From contig NZ_JAWWCF010000111.1 in assembly GCF_033720595.1 (NCBI RefSeq), forward strand, positions 1-10,231: a stretch of 10,231 nucleotides of DNA, in the 5' to 3' direction. Positions 1 through 6,409 of the stretch are shown one piece after another. Below the pieces are notes generated by a model. The model worked only from the letters and a program-made list of their open reading frames with translations, was not told the DNA's origin and ran no database searches. The stretch comes from Lishizhenia sp033720595 (GTDB lineage: Bacteria; Bacteroidota; Bacteroidia; Flavobacteriales_D; Crocinitomicaceae). Each line of letters opens with the position of its first letter. Positions within the stretch are counted from its first letter, which is position 1. A program made the translations under genes and the position numbers.

Positions 1-124
1 GATTGTATAGCTCGTTTCCAATTTCATTATTTACATAAATTAGCATATTTGCCCATCCAAAATACCATTTTTTTAATACAGGATCATGGCTCATCAGAGT
101 CTTCCAGGCATCTTCTAAAATTTT
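1..124 (-). pseudogene. fragment of an unidentified minus-strand reading frame, cut by the left window edge
   Basis: Read on the minus strand, about 40 codons from roughly position 121 down to position 2 form a protein-like sequence (ILEDAWKTLMSHDP, then WYFGWANMLIYVNNEIGN) with no stop. It leaves the window at the left edge. The frame stays open to the right, but there it lies antisense to the convincing membrane-protein gene that starts near 127, and no natural start codon is seen at the boundary. The only in-frame ATG is the Met of TLMSH. I do not recognise the family. The plus strand of this stretch reads as low-quality protein ending in TAG at 124-126, so the minus frame is the better candidate. 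It may be an internal piece of a gene joined here by rearrangement or by misassembly. Confidence 0.35.
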
Positions 125-126
125 AG

Positions 127-1158
127 TTTGAAGCAATAGATAAAAATGAAATTGAACGTGCTGCACTTTCAGACAACTTTGAAACAGAAGCTTTTGAAGG
201 TTGGGAAGGACATAATGCGCAAAAAAGCATGGAGTCTTTGGACAAGAGATTTGCACGTAGTCAAGGAAATTCTTCTAAAAAGTGGACCATCACCTTAATT
301 GGTGGTAGTGCACTCTTAACCTTATTCTTCATATTCATCAATCTAGAAAACAAAGAAGACCCTAAAACGGTTACAGAAGTTTCTACTCCTATTAAAATGG
401 ATGAACCCATTCTAGAAGATAAAGAAACAAACAAAGTTGAAGAACAAAACAAACAAGATGAACAAGCTATAGCGGTTCTGCAACCCAAAGAATTAGAACA
501 TACGCTAGATAGAACAGAACTTGTTGAGTTAAGAAAGGGAAAAACTTCTGAAGAAGAAGAACTTCATCAGCCCCAAATATTGATGGATAAATTGAATATT
601 GAAGAGGTCGAATTAAATAAGCAAGAGCTACCTCAGTTGAATTATCAGATAAAAAAAGAAATTTACCTCTATGATTTAAAACTGGTAGACTACCGTCCTT
701 ACAGAAAGGAAAGAATGAAAGAGGAAAAATTGGTAATGTCTGGTACTCCTGCGAATCAGGAAGCGCAACAGACATCAGAACAAAATTTCGAGTATGAAGA
801 AGTAGATATACCCTACATCGAATATTTAGAAAAAAGCATGTACTACTTTTCAAAAGGCATGTATAAAAAGGCGCTTGTACGCTTCAATAAAATACTCGAT
901 CATTATCCAAACGATGTAAATGCGCACTTCTATGGTGGTTTATGTTACTACAATTTAAACGAAGGAAAGGTGGCTTTAGATTATTTTGAAAAATCCTACT
1001 CACTGAGCTATGGTAACTTTAAAGAAGAAGCTGAATGGTTGAGTTATTTGACTTATATAGACCTTAAACAAAATAAAAAAGCAAGGGCCTTACTTCAACA
1101 AATTGCGCATCAAGGTGGATTTTATAGTGAACGTGCCAAAGACATTCTAAATAAGTAA
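127..1158 (+). CDS. single-pass membrane protein with C-terminal TPR-like repeats (anti-sigma-like architecture), 5' end missing
   Basis: The first usable ATG is at 229 (309 residues), but the same frame reads upstream to 127 as convincing protein (IERAALSDNF, then EAFEGWEGHNAQ). This resembles the cytoplasmic N-terminal segment of Bacteroidota membrane proteins often encoded beside ECF sigma factors. It ends at an in-frame TAG at 124-126 with no start, so the true N-terminus is lost. Numbered from the ATG, residues 20-39 form one transmembrane helix after KK. Residues 40-190 are a charged Glu/Lys-rich linker, probably periplasmic and disordered. Residues about 201-290 form two to three TPR-like helical hairpins (YKKALVRFNKILDHYPND, then VNAHFYGGLCYYNLNEG). 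TPRs suggest a protein-binding role. An anti-sigma or cell-envelope scaffolding role is inference from architecture only, and no sigma-factor gene is in view. The gene ends 21 bp before a strong terminator. Confidence 0.75.
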   Translation, partial: FEAIDKNEIERAALSDNFETEAFEGWEGHNAQKSMESLDKRFARSQGNSSKKWTITLIGGSALLTLFFIFINLENKEDPKTVTEVSTPIKMDEPILEDKETNKVEEQNKQDEQAIAVLQPKELEHTLDRTELVELRKGKTSEEEELHQPQILMDKLNIEEVELNKQELPQLNYQIKKEIYLYDLKLVDYRPYRKERMKEEKLVMSGTPANQEAQQTSEQNFEYEEVDIPYIEYLEKSMYYFSKGMYKKALVRFNKILDHYPNDVNAHFYGGLCYYNLNEGKVALDYFEKSYSLSYGNFKEEAEWLSYLTYIDLKQNKKARALLQQIAHQGGFYSERAKDILNK

Positions 1159-1179
1159 ATTGAATTTTCTTGAAACATA

Positions 1180-1210
1180 AAAAAGCCCCGATTTTGCATC
1201 GGGGCTTTTT
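1180..1210. terminator. bidirectional rho-independent terminator
   Basis: A perfect 13-bp stem (AAAAAGCCCCGAT, 1180-1192, with ATCGGGGCTTTTT, 1198-1210) encloses a 5-nt loop. The GC-rich core is flanked by A and T runs, so it gives a U-tract on either strand. It lies between the convergent TPR membrane-protein gene and the PaaH-like gene and should stop both transcripts. Confidence 0.93.
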
Positions 1211-1218
1211 AGTATTCT

Positions 1219-2364
1219 TTATTTTTCTCTTACCATTCGCTTTAACAATGGACTAGGTCTGTATCTGTCTTCTCCATATTCCTCGAATAATTCTTGTAAT
1301 TGGTTCAATACATTTTCTTCACCTATTTCTTCCATCCAAGCCAACAATCCTTTCGGGTAGTTCACCCCTTTTGTCATGGCTAAATCTATGTCTTCTTTAG
1401 AGGCGATGTTTAAGAACAAAGCATCCACGGCCTCATTGATCAACATAGCCAAAATTCTGTTTAAGATTTTTCTTCCTAACACCTCATCTTTAACTGGCTC
1501 TGGTTTCACTGCTCCTTCAGCATAGTCAAAGTAACCTCTACCTGATTTTCTACCTAAGTATCCTGCTTCAGCGTGACGTTTTTGTGTAAAACTCGGCTTG
1601 TAACGTGGATCGTAATAGAAAGATTTAAATACTGTTTCTGTAACCGTATAGTTGATGTCATTTCCAATGTAATCCATTAAAGTAAATGGTCCCATTCTAA
1701 ATCCACCTAACTCAGTCATTGCCCAGTCGATAGTCGCAAAATCTGCTACACCTTCTTCATAAATACGTAAAGCTTCTCCGTAGAAAGGACGTGCTACACG
1801 GTTCACGATAAACCCAGGAGTGTCTTTTGCCAAGACTGTAACTTTCTTCCATGAGTCAATGATAGCTCTGGCCTCTTTAGTTACCGCTTCACTTGTTTGA
1901 ACCGCTGGTATAATTTCTACCAAAGGCATTAATGGTGCAGGGTTAAAAAAGTGAATTCCTATCATTCTACTTGGGTTCTCCAAAACAGACCCAATAGAAG
2001 CAACAGAAAGAGAAGAAGTGTTCGAAGCCAAAATACAATCATCGCTCACGATAGATTCCATTTGTTTAAACATCTTGTGCTTCACCTCAAGGTTTTCAAC
2101 AATTGCCTCTATGATTAATCCACAATTTTGAAAATCGTTTCTATCTCCAGAATAGTTGATACGGTCTAAAATAATTTCTGCTTCTTCTGCAGAATATTTT
2201 CCTTTTTCAACTAGTCGATTAAAAATCTTTTCCATGCTTGCCTTTGCTCTTTTTAAAGCATCAGCATTAACATCTATTAAGTTTACTTGGTGTCCGGCTT
2301 GAGCAGCAACCTGAGCAATACCTGCTCCCATTGTACCTGCTCCTAAAACTCCTACTTCTATCAT
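1219..2364 (-). CDS. paaH: 3-hydroxyacyl-CoA dehydrogenase, PaaH/Hbd-like
   Basis: Predicted NAD-dependent oxidation of a 3-hydroxyacyl-CoA to the 3-ketoacyl-CoA in the cytoplasm; beside a PaaG-like enzyme the likely substrate is 3-hydroxyadipyl-CoA. The 381-residue protein starts with a Rossmann motif, GAGTMG (residues 8-13), and an acidic residue D31 at the end of the second strand, as expected for NAD. The family's catalytic set is present: S117 in SNTSSLS, H138 in HFFNP, E150 and N188 in the VNR motif. The first C-terminal 3HCDH domain covers about 183-280 and a second, shorter one about 297-375 (AMTKGVNYPKGLLAW). It is shorter than the roughly 475-residue enterobacterial PaaH but has two such C-terminal domains. 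It starts 7 bp after the paaG-like stop codon, with AGGAAAA just upstream, so the two are almost certainly co-transcribed. A general 3-hydroxybutyryl-CoA dehydrogenase role cannot be excluded. Confidence 0.9.
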   Translation of the reverse strand: MIEVGVLGAGTMGAGIAQVAAQAGHQVNLIDVNADALKRAKASMEKIFNRLVEKGKYSAEEAEIILDRINYSGDRNDFQNCGLIIEAIVENLEVKHKMFKQMESIVSDDCILASNTSSLSVASIGSVLENPSRMIGIHFFNPAPLMPLVEIIPAVQTSEAVTKEARAIIDSWKKVTVLAKDTPGFIVNRVARPFYGEALRIYEEGVADFATIDWAMTELGGFRMGPFTLMDYIGNDINYTVTETVFKSFYYDPRYKPSFTQKRHAEAGYLGRKSGRGYFDYAEGAVKPEPVKDEVLGRKILNRILAMLINEAVDALFLNIASKEDIDLAMTKGVNYPKGLLAWMEEIGEENVLNQLQELFEEYGEDRYRPSPLLKRMVREK

Positions 2365-2371
2365 TTCAATA

Positions 2372-3145
2372 TTATTTTCCTGTAAATTCTGGTTTTCTTT
2401 TCTCTAAGAACGCACTTGTACCTTCATTAAAGTCATGGGTTTGCCCTGCTTCTGCCTGTAACTCTTCTTCAACAGCTAACTGCTGTGTTAAATCGTTCGT
2501 AAAACTTTGGTTGATAGCCTTTTTAGTAAGTCCTAAACCTCTGGTTGGCATAAGCGCTAATTTACCAGCAAAAGCAGTAACTTCCTCTTCGAAAGTTTCT
2601 TCTCCCAATACTTTGTAAATCATGTTTAGCTTTTCAGCTTCAGCTGCACTTACTTTATCTCCCGTCATCATCAATGCCATAGCTTTTTGCGCACCAATTA
2701 AACGTGGCAAGAAGAAGGTTCCTCCTGAATCTGGTATTAAACCTATTTTAGAAAAAGCCTGGATAAAGCTTGCACTTTCTTTGGCAAAAACAATATCACA
2801 CGCCAATGCAATGTTTGCACCTGCACCTGCCGCTACTCCATTAACTGCAGCAATAACTGGTTTTTCTAAATTTCTAATTTTTTCAATAATCGGATTGTAG
2901 TGTTTGGCTACGATAGACTTCAATTCTGGTCCGTTCGGATCCGTAGCCTCTGCCAAATCTTGACCAGCACAAAACGCTTTTCCTGCTCCTGTTAACACTA
3001 CACATCTTACGCTATCATCCGTAGCACAAGCATCTAACTCTTCTTGCAAAGCCATTGCCATAGCTTGGTTAAAACTATTAAATACCTTCGGACGGTTGAA
3101 AGTGATCGTACGAACACCTCCATTATTTTGTATATCTAAAACCAT
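2372..3145 (-). CDS. paaG: enoyl-CoA hydratase/isomerase family protein, PaaG-like
   Basis: A crotonase-fold enzyme of 257 residues from the ATG at 3143-3145; a start at 3184 would add 13 residues that do not look like family sequence. The oxyanion-hole segments are visible as FCAGQDL (58-64) and VAAGAGANIAL (104-114). In place of the usual hydratase second glutamate there is GLIPDSGGTFFLPRLIG with D139. An Asp at this place and the C-terminal SAFLEKRKPEFTGK are, from memory, typical of PaaG, which isomerises 1,2-epoxyphenylacetyl-CoA to the oxepin-CoA and also shifts double bonds later in phenylacetate degradation. The downstream PaaH-like gene supports this. No ring-epoxidase (paaABCDE), paaZ, paaJ or paaK gene is in view, so the pathway assignment is inference. 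A weak promoter-like TATTTTCG (minus strand, 3161-3168) lies in the 84-bp gap behind the regulator gene. Confidence 0.87.
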   Translation of the reverse strand: MVLDIQNNGGVRTITFNRPKVFNSFNQAMAMALQEELDACATDDSVRCVVLTGAGKAFCAGQDLAEATDPNGPELKSIVAKHYNPIIEKIRNLEKPVIAAVNGVAAGAGANIALACDIVFAKESASFIQAFSKIGLIPDSGGTFFLPRLIGAQKAMALMMTGDKVSAAEAEKLNMIYKVLGEETFEEEVTAFAGKLALMPTRGLGLTKKAINQSFTNDLTQQLAVEEELQAEAGQTHDFNEGTSAFLEKRKPEFTGK

Positions 3146-3229
3146 GATTATTCTTTTGGGCGAAAATAGCCAAAATGAATGCAAAAGCCAATATTTACTG
3201 CAGATGCAACATTTTACTACTTCACAATA

Positions 3230-4246
3230 CTATATGTTATTATATAATTCTACAGATTGTTGAAAACGCATTGCTAATTCATCTCTCAACCACAATGGCT
3301 TCACCACCTCTATTTCAAAAGCGTAACTTACCAATTGACGAATCAATTCTTCTGAAATCAATACCTCTAATTCGAAGGTTGTACGCTTCTTCCCTTCTTT
3401 CACTACTTTTTGCGAAGCATGAAAAGGTTGAGATGCAATATATTTTGCAGCGACGTTATTGGCCTTGAACTTAATTAGCTCTGGACTGTTTTCGTTAGCT
3501 GTAATACCTACTGAATGTTTGAAGAACAATTCTGCATTAAAATTCGTTGGTTGTTTTCCTGTTTCCTCAGAAAGCTCCAAATCCATCATTCTATCTAAAC
3601 CATAGGTGATGATAGCATCTTTGACCAAGTCAAAAGCAATTAAATACCATCTATTCCTATATTCTTTCAATAACAAAGGAGTAACCTTACGTCTTTTCTT
3701 TTTCCCAGAAACAAAGCTTTCATAATCGAAGTAAACTACTTTTTGTTCCTTAATTGCTTTCAACAAAGGACTTAAAAAATCACTTCCTTTAAATTCGGTT
3801 ACCGTTTCAAACTGTACGTAATTATCCAGTTCCTTATCGTTCGGATTATTGGAAATATTTACACGATCAAAGATCTTATCTAAAGCAGAACCAAACTGCT
3901 TAAACATATCCACATCTCTAAACTGTACAAGTGTATTTGCCGCAAACTTAATTGCTTGCACATCATCTTCAGATAACGGAATTTCATTGATGGTAAAATC
4001 ATCCTCTGTGTAATAGTACCCTCTGTCTCTTTTCGAATATTTAATAGGAGCATCATGTTCCATACGCATAGCGAACATGTCTTTTTCTATCGTTGAATCA
4101 CAAATATTCTCACCTGTAGAATCTCCATATAACGCTTCCTCACAAGCTTGTCTTAAATCTTGTTTACTTGGAAAGGGTTTGTATTTGTTACGTAAACATT
4201 TATCAATAATTCTGTAACGAATAAGTGCATTTTTAATGTGAGGCAT
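3230..4246 (-). CDS. WYL-domain transcriptional regulator (YafY-like)
   Basis: A 338-residue DNA-binding regulator. The N-terminal 80 residues contain the winged-helix region (RYRIIDKCLRN, residues 10-20; recognition region around STIEKDMFAMR, 51-61; wing around RDRGYYY, 73-79). A middle helical linker follows. The WYL domain spans about 155-225, with the signature N-R-W-Y-L at 198-202 and the strands VVYFDYES and KVTPLLLKEYRNR before it. The C-terminal WCX-like extension is about 245-330. WYL domains are thought to bind nucleic acid or nucleotide-like ligands and control activity of the attached HTH; whether this one activates or represses is not visible. It lies 84 bp upstream of paaG in the same direction and is divergent from the NlpC/P60 gene across a region with operator-like repeats, so autoregulation or control of either flank is plausible. 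Confidence 0.9.
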   Translation of the reverse strand: MPHIKNALIRYRIIDKCLRNKYKPFPSKQDLRQACEEALYGDSTGENICDSTIEKDMFAMRMEHDAPIKYSKRDRGYYYTEDDFTINEIPLSEDDVQAIKFAANTLVQFRDVDMFKQFGSALDKIFDRVNISNNPNDKELDNYVQFETVTEFKGSDFLSPLLKAIKEQKVVYFDYESFVSGKKKRRKVTPLLLKEYRNRWYLIAFDLVKDAIITYGLDRMMDLELSEETGKQPTNFNAELFFKHSVGITANENSPELIKFKANNVAAKYIASQPFHASQKVVKEGKKRTTFELEVLISEELIRQLVSYAFEIEVVKPLWLRDELAMRFQQSVELYNNI

Positions 4247-4301
4247 GATGAAATTTTCTTTCGTTCTTTTCCTGAATATCGCGCCAAAAATCAGCGCTCA
4301 T

Positions 4302-4309
4302 CAAAAATA
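4302..4309 (-). promoter_or_regulatory. candidate Bacteroidota -7 box for the WYL regulator gene
   Basis: On the minus strand this reads TATTTTTG, an exact match to the Bacteroidota -7 consensus TAnnTTTG, 55 bp upstream of the WYL gene's ATG. The expected -33 TTTG is not clean: TGTT sits 19 bp upstream. The position is right for the regulator's promoter, but AT-rich sequence gives such octamers fairly often. Confidence 0.4.
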
Positions 4310-4357
4310 AGAGAAAGCTTTTACATTTAACAGTAAAGACCTGCTTTTCCTATAAAT

Positions 4358-4378
4358 TCATGTAAAATTAATACATGA
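4358..4378. promoter_or_regulatory. operator-like perfect inverted repeat
   Basis: TCATGTA (4358-4364) and TACATGA (4372-4378) form a perfect 7-bp inverted repeat with a 7-bp AT spacer, 21 bp in total. There is no T-run after it, so it is not a terminator. The size and half-site spacing suit a dimeric helix-turn-helix protein. It lies between the divergent WYL and NlpC/P60 genes, about 75 bp before the latter. The adjacent WYL regulator is the obvious candidate binder, which is inference. Confidence 0.45.
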
Positions 4379-4451
4379 GAATAGCGCTCATTTTCTTGTT
4401 ACTTTTCCATTAACAACCGTTTTACAGCTGAACAATTTGTAATTTTAATCC

Positions 4452-4949
4452 ATGAAAAAACTCATTCTACTTATTTCTTTGTTTGTAATTACAACAGGTT
4501 ACTCTAAAGAAATTGAACCAGACAGTACAGCCTTTTTAGGCGACAGTGTTTGTTGGAACGATAGTATTGTGAACTTTGCCCTAAAATACTTAGGTACACC
4601 CTACAAATATGGAGGTACGAACCCAAAAGGTTTTGACTGTTCTAGGTTTGTATATTTTGTCTTTAAAAATTTTGAATGCAAGCTACCTCGAACATCTTCA
4701 TCTTATCATCCATTTGAGGATACCATTCCATTGAATGAAATTCAAATTGGCGACATTCTTGTATTTACAGGTACAAATGCTGCGATTAGAAAACCGGGGC
4801 ATCTAGGAATCGTTACAAACATCACAGAAAATGAAATCATTTTTATACATTCGTCGTCATCTAAAAAACACAGTGGCGTTGTAGAAAGTAAATTATACAC
4901 TACTGGGTACAGAAAGCGTTATATTAAAACATTGAGAATACTACCATGA
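4452..4949 (+). CDS. secreted NlpC/P60-family cysteine peptidase (peptidoglycan hydrolase-like)
   Basis: A 165-residue protein with a signal peptide (MKKLILLISLFVITTGYS, cleavage probably near residue 18-19), so it acts in the periplasm or outside. The NlpC/P60 domain fills about 35-160: the entry motif YLGTPYKYGGTNPKGFDCS carries the catalytic Cys63, PGHLGIV carries His117, and IHSSSS carries the third polar residue His133. The family cleaves peptide stems of peptidoglycan, typically at D-Glu-to-diamino-acid bonds. One deviation is visible: the usual Gly after DCS is Arg65 (DCSRF instead of DCSGF). All three catalytic positions remain, so activity is still likely, perhaps with altered substrate fit. 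Its TGA overlaps the ATG of the next gene in ATGA, indicating translational coupling with a lipoprotein. No convincing promoter box was found directly upstream. Confidence 0.9.
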   Translation: MKKLILLISLFVITTGYSKEIEPDSTAFLGDSVCWNDSIVNFALKYLGTPYKYGGTNPKGFDCSRFVYFVFKNFECKLPRTSSSYHPFEDTIPLNEIQIGDILVFTGTNAAIRKPGHLGIVTNITENEIIFIHSSSSKKHSGVVESKLYTTGYRKRYIKTLRILP

Positions 4950-5548
4950 GAATTACTGTTTTTGCCCTTTTATTAATCACTCTATTTTCTTGTCAGGATG
5001 ACAGCTTGACCTATGGTGAAGCAAAATCTAAATTAATGCTTGGAGAATTTGAAGTGTACGAAAATCTAGCCTCTTGTGACTGCGATAGTTTGGTAAAGAA
5101 TGGACAAGGAGAATACCTTATGGCGGATACCTTATATACGGGAACTTGTTATTCCTATTACGCCAATGAACCTGAAAAGATTTTGGAAGCAAAGCAAATT
5201 TTTAAAGGAAGATTACACGGTGCATACATTGTTTATTCACCTTCGGGAGACACCCTAGAATTTACCTTATATAAGGATGGAAGATACCTTGGCCAAACAA
5301 AAGCTAATGCCTTTGAATGTAATTGTGACTCTTTAAAAGTGGTTGATCCAGAAGCGAGTATCCAACAAAAAACCTTATATGGATTTAATTATAACGGAGC
5401 TTGTATACGTTACTATCCCAATTCCGATTCTATCATTTATATGAGAGAAAATTACAAGGATGGATATTTAGATGGATCTTATTTCGTTTATGACAGAGAA
5501 GGAAATATAATCTCTGAACAAAAATACAAAGAAGGCGAATTACAATAA
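4946..5548 (+). CDS. lipoprotein with two MORN/YwqK-like repeat units
   Basis: A 200-residue protein with a lipoprotein signal peptide: hydrophobic residues 3-14 followed by the lipobox LFSC, with Cys16 the predicted lipid-modified residue. The mature part contains an internal duplication, residues about 44-117 and 125-198, offset by 81. Each unit starts C-D/N-C-D-S-L (C44/C46 and C125/C127), has a G-x-C motif (C68, C153), and ends in MORN-like strands (FKGRLHGAYIVYSPSGDTLE and YKDGYLDGSYFVYDREGN). The MORN-like part resembles Bacteroidota proteins often labelled YwqK-family antitoxin; that label says little about function. It starts within the stop codon of the NlpC/P60 gene, so both are made together in the envelope. 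It could bind or restrain the peptidase, which is inference. The stop codon lies inside the terminator stem. Confidence 0.82.
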   Translation: MRITVFALLLITLFSCQDDSLTYGEAKSKLMLGEFEVYENLASCDCDSLVKNGQGEYLMADTLYTGTCYSYYANEPEKILEAKQIFKGRLHGAYIVYSPSGDTLEFTLYKDGRYLGQTKANAFECNCDSLKVVDPEASIQQKTLYGFNYNGACIRYYPNSDSIIYMRENYKDGYLDGSYFVYDREGNIISEQKYKEGELQ

Positions 5549-5562
5549 TTCGCTTTTTTTTT
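5535..5562 (+). terminator. rho-independent terminator behind the lipoprotein gene
   Basis: A perfect 7-bp stem GCGAATT (5535-5541) and AATTCGC (5547-5553) with a 5-nt loop is followed by nine T (5554-5562). The loop and right arm contain the lipoprotein gene's TAA stop. In the minus direction the hairpin is followed only by a mixed pyrimidine stretch, so it would be weaker for the convergent gene. Confidence 0.85.
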
Positions 5563-6067
5563 GCCGTAAAAATTTATGAACCCTTTGTTGCATTCCCTTT
5601 TCGTAGTGAATGTAATTAGCACGAAGTACTGCTTTCAATTCTCGAGCTAAAACTGGGTACTTTCCTATTAATAATTCCATCACCCATAATGCTCTTGATT
5701 TGGTAGTGGTATTATAAGAAGATTCCTCTAATACACACAATAAGTAATTGATTGCTTCAGATTCTTGCGCAATGGGTACACCACAATACCTCCAATAGTT
5801 TGTAAATGAACTTTTGAAATCGAACGATTCTACAGTTTGAGAAATGCGCCATAATTCCGATAAGTCTTTGGACAAATAAGCAGCATCGAGATGAGCCAAA
5901 TCAGTTATCATCCATGCCAATCTGCGTCCTAATTTAGGCTCTTGAAAAAAGTCTGAAAATTGAGAAGGCACAAAGCCCAGCGTCAACATTTCATTTGCTA
6001 GAGCTTTCCTTTCCTGCCCTGTACTGGTCTCTAGAAGCACTTTTAATTTATTTCGAAAGTTTTCCAT
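5540..6067 (-). CDS. HEAT-like helical protein of unknown function
   Basis: A 175-residue, apparently soluble and all-helical protein without signal peptide. The C-terminal half has the layout of a small Bacteroidota HEAT-like family: helices around EAINYLLCVLEES, KSRALWVMELLIGKYPVLARELKAV and a basic final helix MQQRVHKFLRQKK. The N-terminal half contains RRLAWMITDLAHLD, also typical of these helical repeats. A specific function is not known to me. Its start overlaps the end of the DUF1801 gene by 20 bp, so it is the last gene of a three-gene operon. Its last codons are read from the A-rich complement of the opposing terminator, and its 3' end overlaps the convergent lipoprotein gene by 9 bp. 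Confidence 0.8.
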   Translation of the reverse strand: MENFRNKLKVLLETSTGQERKALANEMLTLGFVPSQFSDFFQEPKLGRRLAWMITDLAHLDAAYLSKDLSELWRISQTVESFDFKSSFTNYWRYCGVPIAQESEAINYLLCVLEESSYNTTTKSRALWVMELLIGKYPVLARELKAVLRANYIHYEKGMQQRVHKFLRQKKSELL

Positions 6068-6407
6068 TCTTCACGGCTATGGCTTGGGTTAATACTTCCT
6101 TCACCAATTCAATTGGAATATCCTTGTTGGGATCAACCTCCATACTTTTCATCTTTTTTCTCCCTTTAAAATCAAGGACTGGATGATGTAAAGAATTCCC
6201 ATCAGAAAAAAGGATGTAGGGTTGATTGGATTTTTTATCCTTCCAGAGGTAACACAAAATTTTATCTCTATACAAAAAACAGGGTGATCCATATTTCACA
6301 CACTCCGTAATCAATTCATCATGCTTCCGAATAATTGACCTTAAGGTCAACCAGCACGACTGTAAGGGTTCATCTTGTTTTAAGTATATATTGATGTTCT
6401 CTTCCAT
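6048..6407 (-). CDS. DUF1801 domain protein (YdhG-like)
   Basis: A small cytoplasmic protein of 119 residues with the DUF1801 core over nearly its whole length. Visible are the helix LRSIIRKHDELITECVKYG (22-40), the SPCFLYRDKILCYLW strand pair (41-55), YILFSDGNSLHHP (64-76) and the basic KGRKKMKSMEV turn (81-91), then a final helix ending in TQAIAVKNG. Some relatives are called iron-chaperone-like (YdhG), but the biochemical role of the domain is not settled. It starts 2 bp after the stop of the monooxygenase-fold gene and overlaps the next gene by 20 bp, so its translation is probably coupled to both. No ribosome binding site of its own is apparent. Confidence 0.85.
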   Translation of the reverse strand: MEENINIYLKQDEPLQSCWLTLRSIIRKHDELITECVKYGSPCFLYRDKILCYLWKDKKSNQPYILFSDGNSLHHPVLDFKGRKKMKSMEVDPNKDIPIELVKEVLTQAIAVKNGKLSK

Positions 6408-6409
6408 GG

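Larger units (their letters stand above)
4293..4391 (+). repeat. pair of AGCGCTCAT direct repeats in the divergent promoter region
   Basis: The 9-mer AGCGCTCAT occurs at 4293-4301 and again at 4383-4391, exactly 90 bp apart, one on each side of the inverted repeat at 4358-4378. The core AGCGCT is itself palindromic. The first copy abuts the candidate -7 box of the WYL gene and would overlap its transcription start. These could be regulator sites, but two copies of a 9-mer may also arise by chance. Confidence 0.35.

Noticed and set aside
261..853. Minus-strand frames of 75 and 128 residues opposite the TPR membrane-protein gene
   Set aside because: They are antisense to a frame with clear transmembrane and TPR features, and their translations show no domain-like pattern.
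3146..3184. Upstream start at 3184 for the PaaG-like gene
   Set aside because: The 13 extra residues do not fit the family, while the ATG at 3145 gives the expected N-terminus directly before the first beta strand.
2331..3468. Three plus-strand frames of 92-97 residues opposite the paaH/paaG/WYL genes
   Set aside because: They overlap well-recognised enzymes and regulator on the other strand and have no recognisable sequence of their own.
4375..4413. Thirteen-codon plus-strand frame, MRIALIFLLLLFH, upstream of the NlpC/P60 gene
   Set aside because: It looks like the start of a signal peptide and could be a leader peptide or gene remnant, but it lacks a ribosome binding site, an attenuator-like structure or a convincing continuation in any one frame.
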